This document shows, one piece after another, positions 43,232 through 54,400 of a stretch of 64,000 nucleotides of DNA. The stretch lies in NCBI GenBank assembly GCA_003313425.1, contig NHZP01000031.1, positions 310,001 through 374,000 of the forward strand, written 5' to 3'. Made by a program: the position numbers and the translations under genes. Each line of letters starts with the position of its first letter. Within the stretch, counting starts at the first letter, position 1. The notes below the pieces were generated by a model that was given only the letters and a program-made list of their open reading frames with translations, was not told the DNA's origin and did not search any database. The stretch comes from Pseudopyrenochaeta lycopersici (taxonomy: Eukaryota; Ascomycota; Dothideomycetes; Pleosporales; Pseudopyrenochaetaceae).

Positions 43232-43844
43232 CTATTCATAAGGCCGATACCTGTCCCCTGAACGCAAGAAGCGATTATTCCCAGTTTCAGGCCAGTCTTC
43301 ATTTTTATTGATACCCTCTTCAGGCCATGGGCGCGCCTTGTTGATCTCCTGATCATGTTCATTGCACATCTGCTCATGCACTGAGAGTAGTTAGCTTTTC
43401 ACCGTCTGCAAGCTCTCAAGGGCACTCACAATTGTAGCTGAGTTCGTAGGGACTCATATTTTCATACCAGAGCCCAAACCAGTGCTTGTGCTCGTCGCAG
43501 ATCTTTTGGATCTCCTTCATCCTCGCGTTGAACCACATCCATTGCTCGAGTTCGCATTTTATCCACGGGGTGCGGACTGCGTAGCTCTGGATTTGCCAGT
43601 CTGGATGCTTTTCCATCACCCATTTGATTGCATTGCGGTCGCGGGTATAGGCCTGGCCGCTGTTATATTTTGTGTCATTGTACGAAGGCGTGTCGTAAGT
43701 GACGATCCACAGATTGCTTTTGGGGACGATTTTGCCGGCTTCAACATTTTCGACCCTATATTGAGCTATTCCTATGAGATGTTCGGAGAATTCTATTCCT
43801 GGTGCTTGTGGTGACAGTTGCTCTGGCTGCGCTTCATCAGCCAT
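43232..43844 (-). CDS. Hypothetical small protein (paralogue of 44690-45124)
   Basis: Two exons on the minus strand, 43844-43430 and 43380-43232, give 187 residues. The 49-bp intron starts GTGAGT and ends CTCAG, and splicing carries the frame on for 49 more codons. There is no signal peptide or membrane segment. The protein is Trp- and Tyr-rich (LWIVTYDTPSYNDTKY, EQWMWFNARMKEIQKICD, HKHWFGLWYENMSP) with a charged C-terminal tail (RPWPEEGINKNEDWPE). The family is not recognised. A diverged relative lies ~850 bp upstream on the same strand, which suggests tandem duplication. Confidence 0.7.
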
Positions 43845-44689
43845 GATTTCGACGTTCAGGACGGTGGGTTTGCAAGTATACTACGAGGCCAAGTTTGCAA
43901 ACAGAGACATGTCAAGTGCAGACCGATTATATCTTGTGTTGATTAAATACTCGAATGTGACGCCAAGTGATGCATAGAGCAGGTGTCAGAGTATGAGGGT
44001 CCGGAAGGATGAGCCTACGAAAGGATGAGCCTACGAAAGGATGAGCCTACGAAAGGATGAGCCTGCGAAAGTATGAGCCTACGGGAGAAATGACTGGATA
44101 CGTACAACATTGCTCATGTTGAACATGTACAACCACAGATGACGCAGTGTAGAGTCTTGTAAGTGGCAAACAGGCTAGTCACCAAGCTACATATGAGGGC
44201 ATGTTGTTGAGTCAGCATGTAGAGATTATGCAGGCGAATTTCACACCGAGGGACGACGCTAAAGAGAATTGCGCAGACATCGGCCATTGAGTAGAGCTCC
44301 AAACCTTATACAATACTTTACAACTTCACGGAATCCAAACAATCTCGGCCAAGGGTATGCTGAGGGCAGTTCCCTACATCAATCAAGACCTCGCTTACGT
44401 TGTTCTTGACAGCCTGGCAGAGCAGATCCCCGTGTTCGTTGACATCTGATGAGATGTTCCTTCGCGCCTCCAAGCTACACATAGCCGCCACGTAGTCAAG
44501 ACAGTGGAATGAACTATGAAGAACATAATACTTCCTGAACCACCCTAGTCATCCGCAGCAACATACCCTCTATATTCTTCGGCAGAGCACGGCTTATTCA
44601 AGTTGACTCTGCATTTTGCGCTCGAAGCGGCGCATCTACTCCACTGTGCCACCTCTGGATAGAAAATCAGCGTACGCCTTCTGCACGAC
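43845..44689. other. Spacer between the two paralogues
   Basis: About 850 bp holding the presumed promoter of the downstream paralogue and a 16-bp tandem repeat. No other feature was seen. Confidence 0.5.
44005..44084 (+). repeat. Five tandem 16-bp repeats
   Basis: Five head-to-tail copies of AAGGATGAGCCTACGA (44005-44084), the first three identical and the last two with one or two changes. There are no spacers, so this is a minisatellite. It lies ~160 bp upstream of the ATG at 43844. Confidence 0.95.
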
Positions 44690-45124
44690 TCATCTAATCA
44701 GCCCGGCAAATCCGCCAACCCTAACACAGCAAAAATTCTCACAATTCTCACTCATCTCTACATCTCGATGCACTCGGGGGGCCTGCTCGATGGGATACAT
44801 GCCAAACCACTCGGGGTGCGCATTCAGCTTTCTCACCAAAATAGGAAGGCCTATCTCCGAGTCGATGTTGTATCCTCGCACTCTCCACCCTATCCAGGTG
44901 TCGCAGCAGCTTGCTACGTTCAACGAGACGGTGTAGCCGTGTCCGCTTTCGGATGTTCTGTTTGCGGAGATGAAAGGGTGGGTGTATTGGATGATCCAGA
45001 AGGTTGCCTGGGATAGAAGGAATTGCTAATCAACCTCACGACCTTTGAGGCCGACAAGCTCGTCGCTGTATTCGGGCGGGTTTGGTGTGACAGGAGCTTC
45101 ATTTACCTTGGGTGCATCGGACAT
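44690..45124 (-). pseudogene. Probable broken paralogue of the 43232-43844 gene
   Basis: Read from the ATG at 45124, the frame gives 32 codons ending GLKGREVD, then a TAG at 45026-45028, then stays open for 111 codons to the TGA at 44690. Both sides match the neighbour in order: EYSDELVGL with EFSEHLIGI, TFWIIQYTHP with NLWIVTYDTP, SGHGYT with SGQAYT, HPEWFGMY with HKHWFGLW. A splice that skips the TAG and keeps frame would need an unusually short intron or a non-canonical donor, so a nonsense mutation is likelier. The C-terminal exon of the neighbour is not clearly found. Confidence 0.6.
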
Positions 45125-46462
45125 GTCTATTCTGTGCTGTTGGGCAACGTTTAGTTGTTTAGTTGTTAATATTGCAATGTAAGATATACGGATATATCTT
45201 GTGACCGATCACTCACTGTGAATTATGAGAATGGGGAAAGGCAGACAAGAAACACGACCTGCAAACGATCCATGCATTTATACAGACCGAAATCTGGGCC
45301 ATGACTGAAAGTTCTGAGTTTTGAAGCGATGATCGAGAGTTTTAGATATGACTGCAACTTTGCAATATTCAAATGGTGTTTACTCGGTTTCATTGCTGGC
45401 TGAAGATATGTAGTCGTTGTGAATTAAGATCTACCATATTGAGTCGTGACACACGCACTTACATGTTTTTATAACAGAGACTCGATGTTGCCTTGAAGGT
45501 CAAGCGTATCGAACACTCCTCACTTCGTCCATATCGTGTCTTTTCCTTGACGGTTGCCACCGCGCTCGTTCACTCTTTGTCAGCATTAAGATTGGTCGTG
45601 CACATACATAGACAATCGACAATGAAATAGGGTGATGTCCTCTTCGATGACTACAGCTGCACTTGTTTGCTCTCTTAGTCAGCATACGGTTAGCCGGACT
45701 CTGAAATGAACCATCTTTGATGGTGTGGTGATACTCGCGATAGGTACTTGCAATCAAGTATCCGCATAGTCAACTATCTCTCATCTTCCCTGATTCCGTC
45801 ATCCCTTCTCTTTAGCACAGAATCGTCCACATACACGAAAACGGACAATCAGTCAAGGAATACAGACGCTGGCGGCCGCTTCCGACATATGAGAAGCAAT
45901 GTCAAAAACCATGACTCGCCGGCAACGAACGCGGGTTCAGATATAGCTGCGGAACACACCCTCCACCCACCCGTCCGTCGGAGGACAACGAAGTTGCCCG
46001 CGTCTGCAGCGTCAAGTCCGCGCACGTGCACGGAACCGGAACATACAATACACAGCACAAGCGTACCAAAAAACGCGACTTGTCGTCGGAGCGATGAAGT
46101 CGAAATGAGGATTGTGTGATGTGCTGGGGCCCTCAATTCCGCGTTCCGTCGGTAATTCCGCGGTCCCGCCATGTCACTTGGGTTTTTTCCCCGCATGTCG
46201 CGCGGCGGTTTGTGTGGGTTGGGGAACGCGGGATCGCGCGGGTTGAAAGGGGAATAAAGACTTATTAAAGACGTGGTGTGGACCGGTTTTATGCAGTTGT
46301 GTTTGATTCGCTTCCGGACTGGATTCTCGAGAGGACGATTCATTGTTTATATTTTAGGTGGCTATTTGGTTATATATAACTGGACGCCGGCCCCATCGCT
46401 TCGAACTGGTTTGGGTCAGTACTTGGGAACTTCGGTATCTGGGAAACGGCAAAGTCGACAAA
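45125..46462. other. Divergent intergenic region
   Basis: About 1.34 kb between the broken paralogue and the P450 gene, with a GC-rich patch near 46.13-46.25 kb. Two hexamers fit the CreA consensus (46124-46129 and 46189-46194), but that is near chance level. Otherwise nothing. Confidence 0.5.
46371..46379 (+). promoter_or_regulatory. TATA-like box of the CYP504-like gene
   Basis: TATATATAA, 84 bp upstream of the ATG at 46463, a plausible distance for a fungal promoter with a short leader. Confidence 0.45.
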
Positions 46463-48164
46463 ATGATCTCTACAATCGTACCATTGCTCTCTGAGCAAGT
46501 CGCAGAGCATCCTCTGCGCTCTCTGCTTCTCCTTCTCATTGGCATCCCAATTACATATGTTCTGGCGAATGAATACGTCCGCTTCTCGCGGCGCATCAAA
46601 GGCTTCACTGGACCAACGAACTGGCCCCTAGTTGGCAACATTCCGGACATCAAGTACAACGCGGCGGAGAAGTACCGAGAGTGGAGCAAGAAGTTTGGGC
46701 CTGTGTATCAGATCCAGCTCGGCAACGAGCCTGTGGTTGTTGTGAATAGCGCCGATGCGGCGAGGAAGATTTTCGGCGGCAATAGCCAGGCATTAAGTTC
46801 ACGGCCGGTGTTTTGGACGTTTCACAAGGTATGTGAGGTGTGGTTAACAGAGAATAAAGTGCTGATTGATGTGGATAGGTGCTTTCGAATACTGCTGGAA
46901 CGACAATTGGAACCTCACCATTCAATGACTCGCTCAAACGCAGAAGAAAGGGCGCTGCATCTGCGCTCAACAAGCCTTCAATTGCGACTTACATCGATCA
47001 CCTCGACCTGGAGACCAAGGAGTTTGTGAAAGATGCATTCGAAGCTGGCCGTGCTGGAACCGTTGGCGTGGACCCGATGCCCATGATTGAGCGCCTGTCG
47101 CTCTCGCTGGCCTTGACGCTGAATTGGGGAACCCGCATGGAAAGCCGACAGGATCCCATGTTCCACGAGATCTGTGAAGTCGAAGCTGCCATCTCCATGT
47201 TCCGAAGCACGACGGGAAATCTGCAGGATTACATTCCAGCGTTGAGACTGAATCCGTTCAGCTTTGGCACCAAGCAGGCGAAGCAGTACCGAAATAGGAG
47301 GGATGTCTACTTGACAAAGCTGAATAGGGATCTAGACGACAGGATGGCAAAGGGTACCCATAAGCCTTGTATTCAGGCCAACATCATCCAGGACAAGGAG
47401 GCTGCGCTGAACAAGGAGGAGTTGACATCCATTAGCTTGACCATGCTTTCAGGAGGACTAGACACCATCACCACACTCGTACAGTGGAGTGTTGCGCTGC
47501 TGGCTCAACGACCAGACATCCAGAAGAAGGCCATTGATGAGATCCGCAATTTCTACTCAGACGACGAACCGCTAGGCGATGCGTATGACGACCAGAAGTG
47601 CCAGTACGTTGTCGCGTTGGTACGCGAGTGCCTGCGATTCTACACTGTTCTGAGGCTTGCTCTCCCACGAGCCACTGTCAAGGACGTGATCTACGAGGGG
47701 AAGCTGATTCCAGCTGGAAGCACCATCTATCTCAACGCCTGGGCATGCAATATGGGTAAGTTTTACTCCAGAATATATTTTCTCTCTCACATATTCCACC
47801 CATGCAGCGCTGACAAACGGCAGATCCCGAAGTTTGGAGCGACCCAGAGACCTTCCGCCCCGAGCGCTGGCTCGAGCAACCGGACGCGCCACTCTTCACC
47901 TACGGGCTCGGCTACCGCATGTGCGCCGGCTCACTGCTCGCAAACCGCGAACTGTACCTCGTGTTCCTGCGCACGCTGAACAGCTTCGAAATCGTGCAGG
48001 ACTCGGAAGTCGACGTGCACCCCGTGCGCGGCAGCGCAGACCCAACCAGCCTGGTGACCATGTGCAAGCACTACAAGGTCATTTTCAAGCCGCGGAATGA
48101 GCGTGCGCTGCGAGAAGCGATCGCAGCGGCCGACGCGAGGCTGGCGACGCACGAGAAGGCATGA
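46463..48164 (+). CDS. Cytochrome P450, CYP504-like (phenylacetate 2-hydroxylase type)
   Basis: Three exons, 46463-46828, 46879-47755 and 47824-48164, give 527 residues. Introns are 50 bp and 68 bp, and the splices join HFHK-type and NACNMD-type sequence in frame. The N-terminal membrane anchor is at ~residues 18-35. The proline-rich hinge is GPTNWPLVGN, the I-helix is SGGLDTITT, ExxR is ECLR, and the heme loop is YGLGYRMCAGSLLA. The overall pattern resembles CYP504 enzymes such as Aspergillus PhacA, which hydroxylate phenylacetate on the ring as the first step toward homogentisate. No other homogentisate-pathway gene is nearby. CreA-like hexamers upstream may be chance. Substrate assignment is by resemblance only. 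Confidence 0.88.
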
Positions 48165-48794
48165 AAGAATAAGCGAGTCTGTAATTGTATTTGTAGTTTT
48201 GCATAGCGTGAGAATAATAAGAATTGAGCAATGCAGTTTATTATATTGAATCTCCGCAAAAGTCCCGATGGTGCCCAAAGCCATAGTTGACTGGCCAAGC
48301 AGACATCTAGGATGCTGTGCAGGGTGTGGAAGAGCCACGAAGCAGAGACGAGCCGGCCTCTGCATTACTACTACATGGCAGAGGCATGAAGTGATGACGG
48401 TGTGCAAGGCGGGTGAAACGGTGCTCGTGTTTACGACGGGTGGCGCTAGCTAGCGGACGGCAGTTTCAAACGAGCGGGATGCGGCAGGTGCAGGGATGCT
48501 GCTTCCCTTGCAATGCACAAAGTGCTGCGTGTGCGAAGCCAAACATGTCCTCTTTGCCAATTTGCTCTCCAGGCTGTATGACCTTCAGAGGGCTTTCAGT
48601 AGCCTTTCTGGTATGATTTTTTGCTCGGCCGGCGCGCCCTGAACTAGTTCCTGCCAGTGTATTTTTGTCGTAGGGCCCACAATCTTACCCTCGCGCCTTC
48701 CACCGCGCCTCATCGCTCCCTTGCGGCTTACCGCATGTCGACTGCGACGCCGAGCCCTTGCAGACAATCGCTATGACCAGATAAGATAGCCCGT
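48165..48794. other. Intergenic region
   Basis: About 630 bp between two genes on the same strand. Nothing recognisable. Confidence 0.55.
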
Positions 48795-51080
48795 ATGGTA
48801 GTGAAAGGCCGCTCCACACACCGTGGCTGGTTGCAGCAGAGCATGATCCGCGGCAACATGCTGGGCAAGACATTGCTGGCAGGCGACGAAGAGCTGGGCA
48901 AGAAGGACGACGATCACAAATTCACGCCGGCGCGGCGACCATTCTGGCCACTATGGAACCACCCACTTCGCTGGCGGAGGAAAAGGCTGTTGCTGGCCAT
49001 AACGGGCGTGTTTATCATCTTGTTCTTCTTGTGGAATACTCGAGAGGGCAGTGACGACCCGGACGATAGACAACGATACCCGCTGGGACGGCCAGTGATA
49101 CCGAGCACCTACGATAAATACGAAGGAGCGCCCAGCCCCAAAGACGAACCCACGGGTCCACCACCAGGCCTACAACGGCCAGCACGCGGCAAGGCACCGC
49201 AACTTGCATACGACGGGACTGTCAACTTCTACCGCCTTGCAAAGACCCTACGCCGACAGGCATCGCAAACGAGCGGCTACGACAAGAAGAACCGGAATGT
49301 CCTGTTTGCCATGTCCAGCGTGACGAGCGCAGCAAGGCTTCTGCCGCTGATATGCGGAATGGCGTCAGTGAGCAGGAACTATGTGCATGCCGCATTGATT
49401 GGGAGGGACGATATACCGCTGGACGATCTGCTAGAGATCAATGGCATTGACAAGGAAAAGTGCCCGGCAATCTGGCACGATGCGCGGCCAGACTATTGCG
49501 AGTACAGCAGCGACGACCGTCTGGAAAGGACCGCCATTGGAGCGCTGTCGCATATCAACAGCTTCCTGCATCCACAGGTGGCCATCATAGACGACGCTTC
49601 TGCCGACGATGCAGCTTTCGTTCGAGGAATGCAGAAGGGCACGCGATCGCTGGGGAAAACACTCATTCAAGTACCAAAGGACAGGGGTGAGGATTTTGGG
49701 TGGATCACCCGACTGGACTCTGGGTCGCTGTCGAATTGGTATGAGCCGGTGGTGGATATCCTGATTCAAGTGCCGGCGGGATCGTCGAGCGTACTACGAC
49801 TTCTTAAATCAATCAGGGACGCTGATTACACTGGCCTGAAGCCCCCGCGCATCACCCTTGAACTGCCTGCCGACCTGGACGATACTGTCAAACAAAGTCT
49901 GGAAAACTTCAAATGGCCTCCACATAACGACGACCCAGTTGTCAACAGTGGGCTGACGGTTAGACGTCGCATCGCGCATCATGGCGCGACGCAGGAGGAG
50001 TCTGCCATTCGCTTCTTGGAGCTGTTCTATCCTGCCAACAGCCGCAAAGCGCACGTACTACTACTCTCCGCACAGGCACAGCTATCCCCGCAGTACTTTC
50101 ATTTTGTCAAGTACGCGCTGCTTGAGTACAAGTATTCCCTGTTTGGCCAGTATGACAGCAACCTGCTCATGGGACTGAGCCTGGAGGTCCCGTCTGTCCT
50201 TCTCGACGGGAAAACGAAGCTGGTTGCTCCAACGGTGGGCGATATGAACTCGAAAAGATTCGAACATCTGCATCCAGCTACTCAGAGTGTGCCATTTCTG
50301 TGGCAAGCTCCCAACAGTCATGCGGCAATCTTCTTTGGCGACAAGTGGGCGGAGCTGCACTCGTTCCTCGGCAACCGCGTGTTGAAGCATCACCAGTCGC
50401 CCAAGTCGCCATCACAGCCAAAGCTAGTCTCGGAGACATTACCCTCGTGGACTGAGTACATGCTCGAATTTATGCGAGCGCGGGGCTATTCGCTGTTTTA
50501 TCCAGCCACAATAACCAATGCACTTGTGACTGTTCACAACGAGCTTTATCATGTTCCGGAGGAATTTGTCCCGCCTCCGTTGAAGAGAGCAGAGCCATTG
50601 GCAGAGGCAGAGACAGCCGAAGAGTCGTTTCTACGCGCGGAGCAACCACCACGACGCCCCAAGAACGCTGAGCCAGCGGTGATTCCAGGCTCACAGCCCT
50701 TGTACCTGGCTCTACCCTTTGATGGCGAATTGCCAGAGCTGCCAAGTTTGCCTCAGCTGCTATATGACGGCACAATGACTGACCCGGCCAATGTGTCGGA
50801 CATTGCTACAGACTACGCCAACGCATTTAGGGAGAAAGTTGGCGGTTGTACGATACCAAAAGGCAAGCACAGGAAGAGTGTTCCAGGAAAGAGCAGCGAC
50901 CTGTTCTGCTTTGGAGATGAAGACAAAAATGATTGGGAAGACAATGCACCAGAGGTAGAATTGGTGGATCCAGCACCTGGGACAGTGGCTGTGGGTGGTG
51001 TGCCTGCAGCTTCTGGCTTCGCATCTCCTGCAAAAGCGAAGACGATCCCAGGGCCTCGAATTGAGGCAGATGAATTTTAG
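48795..51080 (+). CDS. Type II membrane protein, glycosyltransferase-like
   Basis: A 761-residue single-exon protein. A basic cytosolic N-terminus (~62 residues) is followed by one membrane span (LLLAITGVFIILFFLW, about 65-80) and a long lumenal part, the topology of Golgi glycosyltransferases. The lumenal domain begins near residue 165 with NVLFAMSSVTSAARLLPLIC and includes VAIIDDASADDAAF and YALLEYKYSLFGQYDSNLLM, as in fungal proteins annotated glycosyltransferase 2-like. The C-terminal ~150 residues are Pro/Glu-rich and end in an acidic tail. The donor sugar and acceptor are unknown, and I see no classical DxD that would settle catalysis. Confidence 0.72.
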   Translation: MVVKGRSTHRGWLQQSMIRGNMLGKTLLAGDEELGKKDDDHKFTPARRPFWPLWNHPLRWRRKRLLLAITGVFIILFFLWNTREGSDDPDDRQRYPLGRPVIPSTYDKYEGAPSPKDEPTGPPPGLQRPARGKAPQLAYDGTVNFYRLAKTLRRQASQTSGYDKKNRNVLFAMSSVTSAARLLPLICGMASVSRNYVHAALIGRDDIPLDDLLEINGIDKEKCPAIWHDARPDYCEYSSDDRLERTAIGALSHINSFLHPQVAIIDDASADDAAFVRGMQKGTRSLGKTLIQVPKDRGEDFGWITRLDSGSLSNWYEPVVDILIQVPAGSSSVLRLLKSIRDADYTGLKPPRITLELPADLDDTVKQSLENFKWPPHNDDPVVNSGLTVRRRIAHHGATQEESAIRFLELFYPANSRKAHVLLLSAQAQLSPQYFHFVKYALLEYKYSLFGQYDSNLLMGLSLEVPSVLLDGKTKLVAPTVGDMNSKRFEHLHPATQSVPFLWQAPNSHAAIFFGDKWAELHSFLGNRVLKHHQSPKSPSQPKLVSETLPSWTEYMLEFMRARGYSLFYPATITNALVTVHNELYHVPEEFVPPPLKRAEPLAEAETAEESFLRAEQPPRRPKNAEPAVIPGSQPLYLALPFDGELPELPSLPQLLYDGTMTDPANVSDIATDYANAFREKVGGCTIPKGKHRKSVPGKSSDLFCFGDEDKNDWEDNAPEVELVDPAPGTVAVGGVPAASGFASPAKAKTIPGPRIEADEF

Positions 51081-51434
51081 AAGGCTTAGATGGCAATGAT
51101 GTTATGAATGTTGACACGATAAAAACTGTTAGCATGACAAGGGCTTGTGGTGCAACTGGCGTGACATGACTCGAGTGCACGAATGCAGGGCTGTGGCGAA
51201 GACTTTTCCAGAAGACGGTCACGTGAAGCGTGGAGACGCACGCTAACCCTGGCATGACGGCTGGAATGAACTTTTGCCTTTCGCTTTGGGAGCTCTGCAG
51301 ACAACGTCCACAACCACCACGGCCTCGGGCTTCTACCCACCACCCTGCGTGCGATTGCAGTTCTTTCTTTGCTTGCGTTGCGGCATCTGTGTTTTCCTTC
51401 GTTAGTAATTTAATACCCCCATAGACTATTCGCG
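51081..51434. other. Intergenic region
   Basis: About 350 bp between two genes on the same strand, presumably including the RNA polymerase promoter. Nothing specific seen. Confidence 0.55.
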
Positions 51435-54400
51435 ATGCTCGCACGAGCAGCACAGCGGAAGCTCCGCAGAGACGTATGCGATCAATTGACGCTGCCATGG
51501 CTGTGTCCAGCGCAGCTACGAAGAACATCGAATATCCCCGCCATCACAACATATACACAGGGCGCGAGACGACGGCGGAGACAATCGCTATCGTCGCGGC
51601 AGGACGCCCGCTCGCTCGCCACGGCCGCCGAACTCCAGCCCGCGCCCTCGCCGCTGTCTCTGAACCACTTTGCTTCGGCATGGAGCCCTCGGGCGCAACC
51701 GCCAGAGCTGACGCGCCTGCAGCCTTGGCACATCGACCCCCTCGTCGTGCGCGACTCCCTCGCTGCGTCGCCTGTAATACGCGGCAGCCACGGCATGGGT
51801 GCTGACCCCGTCGAGCTCCACCAGAACCTGTACGCCTGCCTGCGAGTCGGGCGAGTGGACCGGGCGGCCATCATCATTGAGCGCCTCACCGCTGTCTACC
51901 ACCCGTCTGCGCCTGAGGTGGTCGATGCCCACAATGTCTACCTCCAGACGCTGCTCGAGCTGGCCCAGCAGGACCCCAAGGACGACTCCATGGCCAAGAT
52001 TGAGGACTGGTACGAGGTGCAAATGGCGCGCAAAGGCATTGAGCCGAATGCCCAGACTTTTGTCACCCTCGTGCGCGCTGCCATGAACTTCCTCGACGAC
52101 GACGCCCAGGAGCAGGCGATACAGCGCTTCATGGCCCTGGCCCACGAATTCGGACCGGACATGGTCGACGACATCAACGGCTCACCAGACTTCTCCGATG
52201 AAGAGTGGGATACGTTGATTCGCCTGCAGCCCGAGGCATACGACGAGCCGCCCTCTGTCGAACACGTGCAGGACCTCCACATCAGCACCCCCGCCGCACG
52301 CAAGAGCCTCATCGAGCACGGGCTGGCATCACACGCCGCTCAGCCCATCAAACCCGTCCCACAGAAAGGCATGGGCCTCGACTCGCTAAAGCATGCTCTT
52401 GCCATCTTCGATGCGACTGAAAGCGTCCCCTACCCTCACGACATGATCGGCACACAGGAAGAAAAGGACCAGGCATATGCGTATGCGCGGCAACTTCGGA
52501 TGGAGCAGGATTCCATGGACGCAGCCGTAGATCGGTGGAGGAGTGAGGACGAAAAGCTGCAAGACATGGGAATTCACGGCGTGCTCAACACTAAACCCAT
52601 CCAAGCGATCATGTACAATTGGTATTCCGCATTGGTGCCGCTCTTCAAAAAGCAAATCGACCGCTCAAAGAAAGTCTTGTCCGAACCCATCAAAGACAAC
52701 CTTCGCGACGACTCGCACGGCTACGGCGCCTGGCTCGAGCAGTGCAAACCTGAAAAGCTCGCTGCTCTGACTGTTGCCCGCGTTGTTCAGTCTTGTGTGC
52801 GGGGCAAGGGAGAGGATGGCACTGCTTTGAAGATATCCGCCCTCTCTATCGCTATCGGTTCGGACATCCAAGAGTATCTCCAGGCCAGCGCTCAGGCGCG
52901 TCGTGACGCCTTTCTGAAGAAACAGAGAAGGCAAACCCGCTTGGATCTCGTCAACAAATTATCCAAGACGAAGTCGACTTCAACCACTCCCCCAAAAGTC
53001 AACGTTCTCAACTTCAACAAGACCGACATTCCCCTGCCCGTCCGAACCAAGATGGGAGCACTGTGCTTGGAATTCCTTCTCAAGTCGGCTACATTGACAG
53101 TGACGGTAGACGACCCAAAGTCTGGGAAGCAGCTCTCCAACAACATGGCTGCCTTTCATCACCAGGTTGGCTTCCACCAAGGCAAGAAGCTCGGCTACAT
53201 GGTTCCACATCACCAGCTCATGACCAAGCTCCGCACCGAGTCAGTTCACAGCATCCAGACGGTCAGACTACCCATGGTTGTCGAGCCTAAGCCATGGTCC
53301 AGCTTTGAGGATGGGGGCTACTACACCACCCCGCAAAAGGTGGTGCGTCAAAAGAGTGGCGACACAGCACAACGAGCGTACGCCCAGTCGGCCATTGAGA
53401 ATGGAGACATGAACAAGGTGCTTGCCGGACTGGATGTACTCGGCAGAGTGCCCTGGCAGATCCACGCGCCTGTTCTCGAGGTCATGACTGAAGTATGGAA
53501 CTCAGGCCAAGGTATTGGAGCGCTTGTTGGAGAAGAGACTGGCTTGGTGCGCCCGGAAGAGCCACCCGCAGATGCGACGTATCAAGAGCGCGCAAAATGG
53601 GGGAAAGAATTACGAGAATACGAGAACGCAAAAGGTGGCCTGCACTCGCAAAGATGCTTTCAAAACTTCCAATTAGAGACTGCGAGGGCGTTTGTAAATG
53701 AAAAGAAGATCTTCTTCCCCCACAGCGTCGACTTCCGAGGTCGAGCGTATCCGATTCCCCCAATTCTTAATCATATTGGATCCGACATTGCGCGTGGTCT
53801 TTTGAAGTTTGCACACGGTAAAGAGCTGGGAACGGTGGGACTGCAGTGGCTCAAGATCCATCTTGCCAATCTGTACGGATTCGACAAGGCCAGTCTCCGG
53901 GACCGCGAGCAATTCGCCATGGACAACATCAACGAGATCTACGACTCAGCCACAAACCCGTTGGACGGTCGGCGGTGGTGGGCAAAGGCTGAAGATCCGT
54001 GGCAGTGCCTGGCCTGCTGCATGGAACTGAAGAACGCTTTTGATTCGCCTGATCCGACCCGATATGTGTCGCAACTACCAGTTCACCAAGACGGAACCTG
54101 CAATGGACTCCAGCACTATGCAGCTCTTGGAGGCGACCACGCAGGCGCCCGTCAGGTCAACCTCGAGCCATCAGATCGGCCTCAGGATATCTACACTGGT
54201 GTTGCCGAACTCGTAAAGGAAATGGTTGCCAAAGACGCTGCTGCTGGGCGCCCGCTAGCCTCCTTCATCGATGGCAACATTACTCGAAAGGTTGTTAAGC
54301 GAACCGTCATGACCAATGTCTATGGTGTCACGTTCATGGGGGCCAAGCAGCAAGTGCAAGACGAGCTACAGCACATCTTTCCCAACTTCAAAGAGACCGA

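Noticed and set aside
44005..44084. Regular direct repeats as a possible CRISPR array
   Set aside because: Units are contiguous without spacers and the genome is eukaryotic; it is a minisatellite.
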